From Parvibaculum sp963975745 (GTDB lineage Bacteria; Pseudomonadota; Alphaproteobacteria; Parvibaculales; Parvibaculaceae): 64,000 bases of DNA. Made by a program: the position numbers and the translations under genes. Position 1 is the stretch's first letter. The number at the start of each line of letters is the position of its first letter. The stretch spans positions 62,001 through 126,000 of the forward strand of contig NZ_CAXBIB010000010.1 of the NCBI RefSeq assembly GCF_963975745.1. Direction: 5' to 3'. Shown here piece after piece: positions 1-8,397 of the stretch. The notes under the pieces are model-generated. The model was not told the origin of the DNA. It worked only from the letters and a program-made list of their open reading frames with translations, and made no database searches.

Positions 1-1
1 T

Positions 2-364
2 TCGTCGCCTGAAAAGCTCGTATTTCCAAGGGCTTCCGGTGACGACGCCGGGCGCGGCCGGCGCGGCGGCGCGACGCTGGTGGTGCGTGTCGACGGTCCC
101 GTCGCCGTCGAGATCCGGCATCTCGAGCCGCAGATCATTGAGCGCATCAACGCCTATTACGGCCACAGCGCCGTTGCGCGTCTGAAGCTGGTGCAGGGCC
201 CGCTGCCCGCCAAGCGCCGGCCGCGTCTGCGGCGGCTGCGGCCGCTGAGCGGAAGCGAGCGCGCGGCGCTTGCGCAAGAGCTTGAAAAGATTGAGGAACC
301 GGCGCTGAAAGAGGCGCTGAGAAAGCTCGGCGAGCGGGTGGTCGGCGCGGGCCCCGTCCGCTGA
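2..364 (+). CDS. DciA-like DUF721 protein, 5' end outside window
   Basis: This is the C-terminal part of a DUF721 (DciA-like) protein; the frame is open to the left edge, so the start lies outside the window. The visible part has the family's beta strand and helix pattern, with LEPQIIERINAYYG followed by AVARLKLVQGP. DciA proteins are loaders of the replicative helicase DnaB in bacteria that lack DnaC; that role is known for the family and is only inferred here. The gene is followed by a DsbA-like gene and smc, all on the same strand. An internal GTG at 80 gives a shorter frame, but the conserved residues continue upstream of it, so it is not the true start. Confidence 0.8.
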   Translation, partial: SSPEKLVFPRASGDDAGRGRRGGATLVVRVDGPVAVEIRHLEPQIIERINAYYGHSAVARLKLVQGPLPAKRRPRLRRLRPLSGSERAALAQELEKIEEPALKEALRKLGERVVGAGPVR

Positions 365-468
365 GACATCCGAGTCGCGATTCTCGTGCCGAGGCAACAA
401 AAAGGATTGGTTGAGGGCCTGTGCCCTCGCGGCCATAATGCCTCAACATCTAGTGGGAACCAGTCATC

Positions 469-1194
469 GTGAATCAAAATAGAGCCCTTCTGGCCGGCGG
501 CGCCGCACTTATCCTCGTGCTGGCAATTGGCGGTTATTTTCTCTTCGGCACCTCGAACGGCAATGGCGCGGGCGGGTCCGTCGACCGCTCGGCCTTCGAA
601 CGGGAACTGATGGTGCCGGGTCCGCTTGGCGACATGACGATGGGCGATCCCGATGCGCCGGTCACCGTCATCGACTACGCCTCGCTGACTTGCGCGCATT
701 GCGCCAGCTTCGAGGTCAACACGATGCCGCTCCTGAAGGAGCACTACATCGAAACCGGGAAGGTCTATTACATCCTGCGCGACTTCCCCTTCGATCCGAT
801 CGCAACCGCCGCCTTCATGCTGTCGCATTGCGCGGGGCCGGAGCGCTATTTCGGTTTTGTCGGCGTGCTGTTCCGTCAGCAGCAGAACTGGGCCTTCACG
901 CAGACGCCGATGGAAGATCTGAAAACGCTGGCGCGACAGGGCGGTTTTTCCGACGAGAGTTTCGATGCCTGCATGAAGGATCAGAAGATCTTCGATCATG
1001 TGAAGGAAGTGGCGCTGCGCGGCGCCAAGACATTCAACGTTCGTTCCACGCCGACCTTCTTCATCAACGGCGAAAAGGTCGAAGGCGCGCTGCCCTGGAG
1101 CGAGTTCGAACCGCTGATCCAGAAGGCATTGGCGGGCCAGGACATCACCTCGGCCGCGCCGCCGGCCGGACCGTCGACGCCGGCCGAAGAATAG
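469..1194 (+). CDS. DsbA family thioredoxin-fold protein, membrane anchored or secreted
   Basis: The 241-residue protein has an N-terminal hydrophobic segment (about residues 7-27) that is a signal peptide or anchor, so the rest lies in the periplasm. A thioredoxin/DsbA fold follows, with the redox motif C75-A-H-C78 and a later cis-proline region STPTFFING. It probably oxidises or isomerises disulfides in exported proteins. The C-terminal tail is rich in Ala and Pro. The start is GTG at 469. It sits just upstream of smc, an arrangement I recall from other alphaproteobacteria. Whether it is an oxidase (DsbA-like) or an isomerase-like relative cannot be decided from the sequence. Confidence 0.85.
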   Translation: MNQNRALLAGGAALILVLAIGGYFLFGTSNGNGAGGSVDRSAFERELMVPGPLGDMTMGDPDAPVTVIDYASLTCAHCASFEVNTMPLLKEHYIETGKVYYILRDFPFDPIATAAFMLSHCAGPERYFGFVGVLFRQQQNWAFTQTPMEDLKTLARQGGFSDESFDACMKDQKIFDHVKEVALRGAKTFNVRSTPTFFINGEKVEGALPWSEFEPLIQKALAGQDITSAAPPAGPSTPAEE

Positions 1195-1248
1195 CTGTCA
1201 GACCTGCTTTTTTGAAGAACGCGACAACGCCAGAGATCGAGTGACAAC

Positions 1249-4200
1249 GTGAAATTCAATCGCCTTCGCCTTTCGGGTTTCAAATCCTTCGTCGATCCGA
1301 CCGACCTCATCATCGAGCCGGGCCTGACCGGCGTGGTCGGGCCGAATGGCTGCGGCAAGTCAAACCTGCTCGAAGCGATGCGCTGGGTGATGGGCGAGAA
1401 TTCGTTCAAGAACATGCGCGGTTCGGGCATGGAAGACGTGATTTTCGCCGGCACCGCGGGCCGGCCCGCGCGCAACCACGCCGAGGTCGTTCTCTACATC
1501 GACAATGGCGACCGGACGGCGCCGCCCGCCTATAACGACAGCGATGTCATCGAGGTCTCGCGCCGCATCGAGCGCGACCAGGGCTCGACCTATCGCGTCA
1601 ATGGCCGCGAGGTCCGCGCCCGCGATGTGCAACTGCTGTTCGCCGACGCATCGACCGGCGCGCATTCGCCGGCGCTGGTGCGACAGGGCCAGATCGCACA
1701 GCTGATTTCATCGAAGCCGATCAATCGCCGCCGCATTCTCGAAGAGGCGGCCGGCATTACCGGCCTCTATACGCGCCGGCATGAGGCGGAACTTCGGCTG
1801 AAGGCCGCCGAAACCAACCTCACCCGTCTCGACGACGTGGTGGCGCAGCTTGAATCGCAGCTGGCCAGCCTCAAGCGGCAGGCGCGGCAGGCCGTACGCT
1901 ACCGCAATCTTTCGGGCCAGGTGCGCGAGACCGAGGCAATCCTGCTGCATCTCAAATGGACCCATGCCGTCGAATTGCTGGCGCATGAGGAAGAGCGGCT
2001 GGCCGCAACCGATATTCGCGTGACCGAACTGACGCGCGAGGCGGCGGCGGCTTCCACCATGGAAGCGCAGGCCGCCGAGGCCCTGCCCCCGCTGCGCGAG
2101 GCCGAGGCCGTCGCCGCCGCGCGGCTGCACCGCCTGACCGTCGAGCGCGACAGCCTCGATGCCGAGGAGTCCCGCGCCCGCGAACAGGCCGAGCGTCTGA
2201 CGGCGCGGCTGCAGCAGATTGCGCAGGATCTGGCACGCGAGCGCGATCTGATCGAGGATACGCGCGCGGCGATTGCGCGGCTCGACGAAGAAGCCGCCAC
2301 CCTGCGCGCGGCGGATGAAGGACAGACCGAAGCCCAGAGTGAAGCCGCAACCCGGGTCGAGGAAACGCGCGGTCGCCTCGAGACGCATGAACAGGAACTC
2401 GATCAGCTCAATCAGGAGATTGCGCGCCTCTCGGCCGAACGCAACAGCCTTGTGCGGACAATCGACACAGGCCGTCAGCGCATCGAGAAGCTGGAGCGCC
2501 AGCTCGCCGAGATCGTCCGCGAGCGCGAAACGCTGGCCGATGCCGAGGAAAAGAAGGCACAGATTGCACTGCAATCGGCCGAGCTCGATGCGTCGGCGCT
2601 TCGGGTGGAAGAAGCCGAGCGCATGGCTCTCGAAGCCGAGGAAGCGCGGCGTATCGCGCAGGATGCCGAAAAGGCCGCGCGCGAACCGCTTCAGGTCGCC
2701 GAACGCACAGCCGGCGACCTGACCGCCGAGGCGAAGACACTGACCGAGCTGCTGTCGGTCGGCGAAAGCGACCTCTGGCCGCCGATGATCGACGCGGTGA
2801 CCGTCGAACATGGCTACGAAACGGCACTCGGCGCGGCAATGGGTGACGACCTTGCGGTACCCGGCGATCAGGCGGCGCCCATCCATTGGGATGCGCTGCC
2901 ACCCTTCGAAACCGCGCCGGAACTGCCCGACGGCGCGACGCCGCTTGCCTATTTCGTGCAAGGCCCGGCCGCTCTTTCGCGCCGCCTGTCGCAGATTGGC
3001 ATCGTCGTCTCGTCCGAAGACGGCAAGCGTCTGCAGACGCTACTGAAGCCTGGTCAGCGTCTGGTGACACGCGATGGTGCGCTCTGGCGCTGGGACGGCT
3101 ACACGGCGGCGGCCGATGCACCGACCGCGTCGGCGCGCCGGCTCGAACAGCGTAACCGCCTTGCCGATCTCGAAGCCGAGCTTGCTTCTGCGCGCGAAAA
3201 CGCAAGGATTGTGCGGGCAGCGTTCGATGCGGCGCATGTGGCCGCAGAAGAGGCGGCGATGCGCGAACAGCAGCAACGCCAGGCGCTGCGCGAGGCGCAA
3301 GCCACGCATAATCATATCCGCGAAACGCTGACGGCAGCCGAGCGCGCCGCCTCGGCACAATTGTCGCGCCTGGCCTCGTTGAGTGAGTCCGAGGAACGCC
3401 TGACGGGCGATCGCGTCGAAGCATATCGCGCCCTTGAAGAGGCGGAGATCGCACTCCAGAACCTGAAGCCCGACGAGGAACTGCGCCAGCGCGCCAGCGC
3501 ACTGCGTGATCTCGTCGCGTCGCTGCGGCTCGAACTGTCGGAAGCCCGCGCGCAGCACGAAGGACTTCGGCGCGAGGCCGAAGCGCGGATGCGCCGTCTC
3601 GGCGTCATTGCCGAGGAGAGCGCCGCGTGGCAGTCGCGGGCGGGCAATGCCGGCCAGCAGATCGAGACGCTGGAAGCACGCCGCATCGAGGCCGAGGCCG
3701 AGCTGAAGACGCTCGAGAATGTGCCGGCGCAGATCGAGGAAAAACGACATGCGCTGATGAGCCATATCGGCGAAGCCGAGACGGCGCGCGGAGAGGCCGC
3801 CGACGCGCTGGCAAATGCCGAGAAGTTGCTGTCCGAAACGACCAAGCACGCCCGGGACGTGCAATCCCATCTCGGCGAGACACGCGAGGAGCGCGCCCGC
3901 ATTGACGGCCTGGTCGACGGTGCGCGGGAGCGGCGGCGCGAGGCTGAAGAGCGTGTGCGGGAGGTGCTGGAGTGCGCGCCTGAAGAAGCTCTAGCACAGG
4001 CCAATCTCGCCGAGGGCGCAGTCTTGCCGGACCTCGAACAGATCGATGCCAAGCTCGAGCGCCTGAAGCGCGAACGCGAAAGCCTCGGCGGCGTCAATCT
4101 GCGCGCCGAGGAAGAAGCGCGCGAACTGACAGAACAGCTCGAAACGATGACCGGCGAACGCGAAGATCTCGTCAGCGCGATCGCCAAGCTCCGGCAGGGA

Positions 4201-4710
4201 ATCGGCAGCCTCAATCGCGAAGGCCGCGAACGAATGCTCGAAGCCTTCGAGAAGGTCAACGCCAATTTCTCACGTCTCTTCACGCATCTTTTCGGTGGCG
4301 GCGAAGCGCATCTGAAGCTGACCGAATCAGACGATCCGCTGGAAGCCGGTCTTGAGATCTTCGCGCGCCCGCCGGGCAAGCGGCTGCAGGTCATGTCGCT
4401 GCTGTCGGGTGGCGAGCAGGCATTGACAGCGATGTCGCTGATTTTCGCCGTGTTCCTGACCAACCCGTCGCCGATCTGCGTGCTGGACGAAGTGGACGCA
4501 CCGCTGGACGATGCCAATGTCGAGCGGTTCTGCGACCTGATGGACGAGATGACACGGACGACCGACACGCGGTTCCTGATCATCACCCATCACGCACTCA
4601 CCATGGCGCGCATGAACCGGCTGTTCGGAGTCACCATGCAGGAGCGCGGCGTCTCGACCCTGGTGTCAGTCGATCTCGATGTCGCCGAGAAAATACGCGA
4701 AGCATCCTGA
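1249..4710 (+). CDS. smc: chromosome segregation protein SMC
   Basis: This is a full-length 1153-residue SMC ATPase that, with ScpA and ScpB, compacts and segregates the chromosome. The N-terminal head carries Walker A (GPNGCGKSN, residues 31-39, with K37 and S38). Long coiled coils flank a hinge at about residues 500-630. The C-terminal head has the signature LLSGGEQALTAMSL, then Walker B ending in LDEVDAPLDD and a final His switch (ITHHALTMARMN). Length and order of parts are normal for the family. The start is GTG at 1249, where the KFNRLRLSGFKSFVDPT block begins, as in other SMC proteins. A strong hairpin terminator follows. Confidence 0.97.
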   Translation: MKFNRLRLSGFKSFVDPTDLIIEPGLTGVVGPNGCGKSNLLEAMRWVMGENSFKNMRGSGMEDVIFAGTAGRPARNHAEVVLYIDNGDRTAPPAYNDSDVIEVSRRIERDQGSTYRVNGREVRARDVQLLFADASTGAHSPALVRQGQIAQLISSKPINRRRILEEAAGITGLYTRRHEAELRLKAAETNLTRLDDVVAQLESQLASLKRQARQAVRYRNLSGQVRETEAILLHLKWTHAVELLAHEEERLAATDIRVTELTREAAAASTMEAQAAEALPPLREAEAVAAARLHRLTVERDSLDAEESRAREQAERLTARLQQIAQDLARERDLIEDTRAAIARLDEEAATLRAADEGQTEAQSEAATRVEETRGRLETHEQELDQLNQEIARLSAERNSLVRTIDTGRQRIEKLERQLAEIVRERETLADAEEKKAQIALQSAELDASALRVEEAERMALEAEEARRIAQDAEKAAREPLQVAERTAGDLTAEAKTLTELLSVGESDLWPPMIDAVTVEHGYETALGAAMGDDLAVPGDQAAPIHWDALPPFETAPELPDGATPLAYFVQGPAALSRRLSQIGIVVSSEDGKRLQTLLKPGQRLVTRDGALWRWDGYTAAADAPTASARRLEQRNRLADLEAELASARENARIVRAAFDAAHVAAEEAAMREQQQRQALREAQATHNHIRETLTAAERAASAQLSRLASLSESEERLTGDRVEAYRALEEAEIALQNLKPDEELRQRASALRDLVASLRLELSEARAQHEGLRREAEARMRRLGVIAEESAAWQSRAGNAGQQIETLEARRIEAEAELKTLENVPAQIEEKRHALMSHIGEAETARGEAADALANAEKLLSETTKHARDVQSHLGETREERARIDGLVDGARERRREAEERVREVLECAPEEALAQANLAEGAVLPDLEQIDAKLERLKRERESLGGVNLRAEEEARELTEQLETMTGEREDLVSAIAKLRQGIGSLNREGRERMLEAFEKVNANFSRLFTHLFGGGEAHLKLTESDDPLEAGLEIFARPPGKRLQVMSLLSGGEQALTAMSLIFAVFLTNPSPICVLDEVDAPLDDANVERFCDLMDEMTRTTDTRFLIITHHALTMARMNRLFGVTMQERGVSTLVSVDLDVAEKIREAS

Positions 4711-4737
4711 TCGTACCGGACCCGATTTCCGCAAGGG

Positions 4738-4764
4738 AAAGGCCTCCTTTCAGGAGGCCTTTTT
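4738..4764 (+). terminator. rho-independent terminator after smc
   Basis: A perfect 11-bp stem (4738-4748 with 4752-4762) with a 3-nt loop is followed by a run of T. It lies 28 bp after the smc stop codon and separates smc from the ATP synthase operon. Confidence 0.9.
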
Positions 4765-4874
4765 CGTCTGTGCGGGAGACTCGTTTCACGTCCGTAGCGA
4801 GGCCGAATGCCGCAGTCGCGAAATGCGCCAGATTTCCCTTTTGTTACAACAGCTTAATTGCCTATCGGCGGTTC

Positions 4875-4903
4875 TTGACAGTACCAGACCCTGCAAGTAG
4901 GGT
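4875..4903 (+). promoter_or_regulatory. sigma70-type promoter of the F0 ATP synthase operon
   Basis: A perfect -35 hexamer TTGACA (4875-4880) is followed by a 17-nt spacer and TAGGGT (4898-4903), which keeps the key TA...T bases of a -10 box. Transcription would begin near 4910. A TTG start for atpI at 4913 would then be almost leaderless, which supports the GTG at 4934. Confidence 0.6.
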
Positions 4904-4933
4904 GCGCGCGGCTTGAGGCAGGGTTCTGCAGTT

Positions 4934-5332
4934 GTGACGGAGCTTTTTCGCGGGGAGCACGGAGTTTTGGCGGACCCTGAGGACGGCAAAATTCCCGACA
5001 CTTCCGGCGCGGACATGGGGCGCAATTCCGATCTTGCGGATTTCGGCGCAAGGCTGCGAAAGACACAGCAGGCCCGCCTGAAGCCCACGTCCGGCAGAAG
5101 CCGGGGCACGGCCATGGGAATCGCTTTCCGGCTGGTCACCGAACTGGTGGCCGGTGTTTTCGTAGGAGCGGCGATCGGCTGGGTTCTCGACAGCTGGCTG
5201 GGCACGCGGCCCTGGTTTCTGCTGGTGTTCTTCTTCATCGGCGTTGCTGCGGGCATCTTGAATGTTTACCGGGCGGCGCGGCAGATCACGGCGGCAGCCG
5301 AACGGGACGCAGGCGGCGATCAACAGGGCTGA
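4934..5332 (+). CDS. atpI: ATP synthase subunit I (AtpI)
   Basis: AtpI is a small membrane protein encoded ahead of the F0 genes that helps assemble the c-ring. The C-terminal half holds two membrane helices (around IAFRLVTELVAGVFVGAAIG and the WFLLVFFFIGVAAGILNVY segment). The N-terminal half is a hydrophilic stretch with the typical LADFGARLRKTQQAR block. I chose GTG 4934 because the best promoter puts the transcript start near 4910. TTG 4913 and ATG 5015 are in-frame alternatives that would give a protein 7 residues longer or 27 shorter. It is the first gene of an operon with atpB, atpE, atpF' and atpF. Confidence 0.85.
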   Translation: MTELFRGEHGVLADPEDGKIPDTSGADMGRNSDLADFGARLRKTQQARLKPTSGRSRGTAMGIAFRLVTELVAGVFVGAAIGWVLDSWLGTRPWFLLVFFFIGVAAGILNVYRAARQITAAAERDAGGDQQG

Positions 5333-5359
5333 GGCCCATCCGACACAAGGGCGGCAAGC

Positions 5360-6133
5360 GTGGCGACAGAAAACGCAGAACATGGCGGCGGCGGCTTCGC
5401 CATCGACCCGATGCATCAGTTCGAGATCAAGACGCTTTTTCCGATGCAGTTCGGGAATATCGATGCGTCCTTCACCAATTCCTCGCTTTTCATGGTTCTT
5501 GCCGTGACCGTTGTGACAGGGCTCATGCTCACCGGCATCAACCGGCGCGCCATGGTGCCGGGCCGGCTGCAGTCGATCGTCGAGTTGTCCTACGAATTCA
5601 TCGCCAACATGCTGCGCGACAACGTGGGAACGGCAGGATTGCGGTTCTTTCCCCTCGTGTTCTCGCTCTTCATGTTCATCCTGGCCTGCAACCTTCTGGG
5701 CATGGTCCCCTATTCCTTCACCGTGACCAGCCACATCATCGTCACCTTTGCGCTGGCCTTCTTCATCTTCATCGGCGTGACGATCCTCGGCTTCGCGGTG
5801 CACGGCCTCGGCTATCTCAAATTCTTCGTACCGCACGGCGTACCAGTCTATCTGCTGCCGCTGGTGGTGCCGATCGAGGTCGTCTCCTATCTGACGCGCC
5901 CGATCAGCCTGTCGGTTCGTCTTTTTGCCAACATGATGGCGGGACATACCGTGCTGAAGGTGTTTGCGGGCTTCGTGATCGCGCTTGGTGCGTTCGGTGT
6001 TGCCCCTGGCATCGTGCCGCTGGTCTTCATGGTCGGGCTCACCGGCCTCGAAGTGCTGGTTGCCGCACTGCAGGCCTATGTGTTCGCGATCCTGACCTGC
6101 ATCTATCTCAACGACGCCTTGCATATGCACTGA
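5360..6133 (+). CDS. atpB: F0F1 ATP synthase subunit a
   Basis: Subunit a forms the two proton half-channels of F0 beside the c-ring in the inner membrane. The 257-residue protein has about five or six hydrophobic helices. It carries the essential arginine R187 in the motif SLSVRLFANMMAGH, preceded by LTRPI. The C-terminal helix includes GLEVLVAALQAYVFAIL. Length is typical for alphaproteobacteria. The start is GTG at 5360, 27 bp after atpI. Together with AtpE and the two b-type subunits it makes up a complete F0; the F1 genes are not in this window, as is usual in this class. Confidence 0.97.
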   Translation: MATENAEHGGGGFAIDPMHQFEIKTLFPMQFGNIDASFTNSSLFMVLAVTVVTGLMLTGINRRAMVPGRLQSIVELSYEFIANMLRDNVGTAGLRFFPLVFSLFMFILACNLLGMVPYSFTVTSHIIVTFALAFFIFIGVTILGFAVHGLGYLKFFVPHGVPVYLLPLVVPIEVVSYLTRPISLSVRLFANMMAGHTVLKVFAGFVIALGAFGVAPGIVPLVFMVGLTGLEVLVAALQAYVFAILTCIYLNDALHMH

Positions 6134-6221
6134 GGCGCCGGCCCAAACGGGGCGAAAACCCCATCAATCAACCGCAACGGGGCGCGACCCGCACCCCTTA
6201 CGACAACGGAGACTGAAGACC

Positions 6222-6449
6222 ATGGAAGCAGAAGCTGCAAAGCTCATCGGTGCGGGTATCGCCTGTATCGCTCTTGCCGGCGCCGGCGTCGGCATCGGCA
6301 CGATTTTCGGCAACTACCTGGCGGGCGCCCTGCGCAACCCCGCCGCGGCACAGGGCCAGTTCGGCAACGCACTGCTCGGCTTCGCGCTTGCCGAAGCGAC
6401 GGGTCTGTTCGGCCTCGCCGTCGCGTTCCTGATCCTCTTCGCGTTCTGA
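6222..6449 (+). CDS. atpE: F0F1 ATP synthase subunit c
   Basis: This is a 75-residue proteolipid made of two hydrophobic helices joined by a polar loop (ALRNPAAAQGQ). The proton-carrying carboxylate is E58 in the second helix (FALAEATGLFGLAV). No sodium-binding pattern is obvious, so a proton-driven ring is inferred. Copies of this protein form the rotor ring of F0. A GGAG-type ribosome site lies just upstream of ATG 6222. A perfect hairpin follows the stop codon at 6472-6499 and may adjust the amount of this high-copy subunit. Confidence 0.97.
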   Translation: MEAEAAKLIGAGIACIALAGAGVGIGTIFGNYLAGALRNPAAAQGQFGNALLGFALAEATGLFGLAVAFLILFAF

Positions 6450-6471
6450 TCGACGCAGACGCTCAAGTGTT

Positions 6472-6499
6472 CCGGCGCCGCACAATGAGGCGGCGCCGG
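6472..6499 (+). terminator. intercistronic hairpin between atpE and atpF'
   Basis: A perfect 9-bp GC stem (6472-6480 with 6491-6499) with a 10-nt loop lies between atpE and the b' gene. There is no T run, so it is more likely an RNA stability or partial attenuation element than a full terminator. Confidence 0.55.
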
Positions 6500-6522
6500 C
6501 AATCGCTTTCGGGAGAAGCGGC

Positions 6523-7002
6523 ATGCCGCAATTAGCATTCGAAACCTTTGTGCCGCAGCTGGTCTGGCTCGTCATCACCTTCGGATTCCTCTATCTGATG
6601 ATGGCGCGTGTGGCGTTGCCGCGTATTGCGACCGTTCTCGAAGAACGCCGCGACCGGATCGCCGACGACCTCGATCAGGCCGAGCAGTTCAAACTGCAGA
6701 CGGACGACGCGATTGCGGCCTATGAAAAGGCCCTGGCAGACGCTCGTGCCAACGCGCATGAAATCGCGCAGGCGACACGGGACCGGCTGCATGAGGAAAC
6801 CGAACGCCAGCGGCAATCGATCGAGGCGCGCCTCGCCGAAAAGATCGCCGCCGCCGAAAAGCAGATCGCCGCGACCAAGGAAAAGGCCCTTGGCAATGTA
6901 CGTGCCGTTGCGATCGAGGTTGCCGATGCCGTGGTGACCGAACTTCTGGGCAATACCGACCGCGCAGCGACCGAACGCGCCGTCGACAGCGAACTCAAGT
7001 AA
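6523..7002 (+). CDS. atpG: F0F1 ATP synthase subunit b' (AtpF2)
   Basis: This 159-residue b-type stalk subunit has one N-terminal membrane helix (about residues 8-26, LVWLVITFGFLYLMMARVAL). A long charged helix follows, rich in Ala, Glu, Arg and Lys, which forms the peripheral stalk with the neighbouring b subunit. Photosynthetic bacteria and alphaproteobacteria carry two diverged b genes in tandem, and this first one is the b' type. It has the LPRIATVLEERRDRIADDLDQAE block typical of b'. The gene is often named atpG in this class, which should not be confused with the gamma subunit. Confidence 0.93.
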   Translation: MPQLAFETFVPQLVWLVITFGFLYLMMARVALPRIATVLEERRDRIADDLDQAEQFKLQTDDAIAAYEKALADARANAHEIAQATRDRLHEETERQRQSIEARLAEKIAAAEKQIAATKEKALGNVRAVAIEVADAVVTELLGNTDRAATERAVDSELK

Positions 7003-7019
7003 GAGAAGGATCGAAGCCC

Positions 7020-7505
7020 ATGTTCGCGTCTCCTGATTTCTGGGTGCTGATTTCCTTCCTGATGTTCATCGGGCTGCTTGTCTATTTCAAGGTTCCGGGC
7101 ATGATCGTCGGTCTGCTCGACAAGCGCGCTGCCGACATTGCGGCGGAACTCGACGAGGCCCGCCGACTTCGGGAAGAAGCCCAGCAACTCCTAGCCTCCT
7201 ATCAGCGCAAGCAGCGCGACGCCATGAAAGAAGCAGAGGATATCGTTGCCCAGGCGAAGGTCGAGGCCGAGAACCTCGCCAAGGAAATTCGCGCCAACAT
7301 GGAGCTGCAGGTCGAGCGGCGTACCAAGCTCGCCGAAGACAAGATCGCACAGGCCGAATCGCAGGCGCTCAGCGAAGTCCGTGCAACGGCTGCCGAAGTC
7401 GCCATCGGCGCGGCCCGAAACGTCATTGCCGACAAGGTAACGGCTGCCGAGGATGAGAAACTGGTCGAACGCTCGATCGCCGATCTCGCCTCCAAGCTGC
7501 ACTGA
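7020..7505 (+). CDS. atpF: F0F1 ATP synthase subunit b
   Basis: The second stalk subunit has 161 residues, with a membrane helix near residues 6-24 (FWVLISFLMFIGLLVYFKVP). The rest is a long amphipathic helix ending in EKLVERSIADLASKLH. It pairs with b' to hold F1 against subunit a. The start ATG at 7020 lies 17 bp after the b' stop and has a weak ribosome site (AGAAGGA). It is the last gene of the F0 operon and is followed by a textbook terminator. Confidence 0.95.
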   Translation: MFASPDFWVLISFLMFIGLLVYFKVPGMIVGLLDKRAADIAAELDEARRLREEAQQLLASYQRKQRDAMKEAEDIVAQAKVEAENLAKEIRANMELQVERRTKLAEDKIAQAESQALSEVRATAAEVAIGAARNVIADKVTAAEDEKLVERSIADLASKLH

Positions 7506-7525
7506 GCCAACATCGTTTCCGAAGC

Positions 7526-7560
7526 CCCCGCCCCGCGAGAGCCGGGCGGGGTTTTTGTTT
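7526..7560 (+). terminator. rho-independent terminator of the F0 operon
   Basis: A perfect 8-bp stem (CCCCGCCC at 7526-7533, GGGCGGGG at 7544-7551) is followed directly by TTTTTGTTT. It closes the operon 20 bp after atpF. Confidence 0.95.
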
Positions 7561-7614
7561 GCCTCCCGGGCTCACCGCACGTTCAATGGGCCTGCCATCG
7601 GGGAGGAACAGGCC

Positions 7615-8397
7615 ATGCTCACCGCCTACACACAGACCAGCTTTGAACATGAAGGCACCGAGCGATCAGTCTATGTCCGGGGGCATGGACCCGCCGTCAT
7701 CGTCATTCACGAGATTCCGGGCATCACGCCGGAAGTCATCCGCTTTGCCGACTGGGTGGCCGATGCGGGATTTCGCGTCAACATGCCCGAACTGCTGGGC
7801 GTGGCCGGCAAGCCGCTCACAAACGGCTATGTGATCTCCTCAATCGCGAAGCTCTGCGTGCGCCGCGAGTTCCACATCCTTGCGTCCAACCGGTCGAGCC
7901 CCATCACCGTCTGGCTGCGGGCGCTGGCGCGGCATGCGCATGAGGAAGCGGGCGGCAAGGGCGTCGGCGCGGTCGGCATGTGCTTCTCGGGCAATTTTGC
8001 GCTGTCGATGATGATGGAACCGGCGATGCTGGCGCCAGTGCTGTCACAGCCCTCGATGCCCTTCCCTGCCGGCGCGGCGCGCAAGGCGGCGCTGCATCTC
8101 TCGCCGGAAGAACTCGTCTGCATCAAGGATCGTTGTGCGAAAGGCGCCAAGGTGCTGGGCCTGCGCTTCAAGGGCGATTTCATGTGTCCGCCGGAAAAGT
8201 TCGAGAGCTTGCGCCGCGAGCTCGGCGACGCGTTCGAGGGCATCGAGATCGACGACAGGCACGCCAATCCCGACTCACCGGCTCCGAAGCCGCATTCGGT
8301 GCTGACCGTCGACCTGATCGACCGCGATGGCGAGCCGACCAAGGAGGCGGCCAAGCGCGTGATCGCCTTCTTTCAGGAGCGGCTGCTCGCCGCCTGA
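7615..8397 (+). CDS. dienelactone hydrolase family protein
   Basis: This 260-residue alpha/beta hydrolase belongs to the dienelactone hydrolase family. The nucleophile elbow is G-M-C-F-S-G with Cys123, as in true dienelactone hydrolases, where Cys replaces Ser. An early strand, AVIVIHEIPGITPEV, carries the family's Glu. A His near the C terminus would complete the triad. The substrate is unknown; carboxymethylenebutenolide-type lactones are the family default. The start ATG 7615 has a good ribosome site (GGGAGGA). The last 25 bases overlap the end of the convergent nucleotidyltransferase gene. Confidence 0.85.
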   Translation: MLTAYTQTSFEHEGTERSVYVRGHGPAVIVIHEIPGITPEVIRFADWVADAGFRVNMPELLGVAGKPLTNGYVISSIAKLCVRREFHILASNRSSPITVWLRALARHAHEEAGGKGVGAVGMCFSGNFALSMMMEPAMLAPVLSQPSMPFPAGAARKAALHLSPEELVCIKDRCAKGAKVLGLRFKGDFMCPPEKFESLRRELGDAFEGIEIDDRHANPDSPAPKPHSVLTVDLIDRDGEPTKEAAKRVIAFFQERLLAA

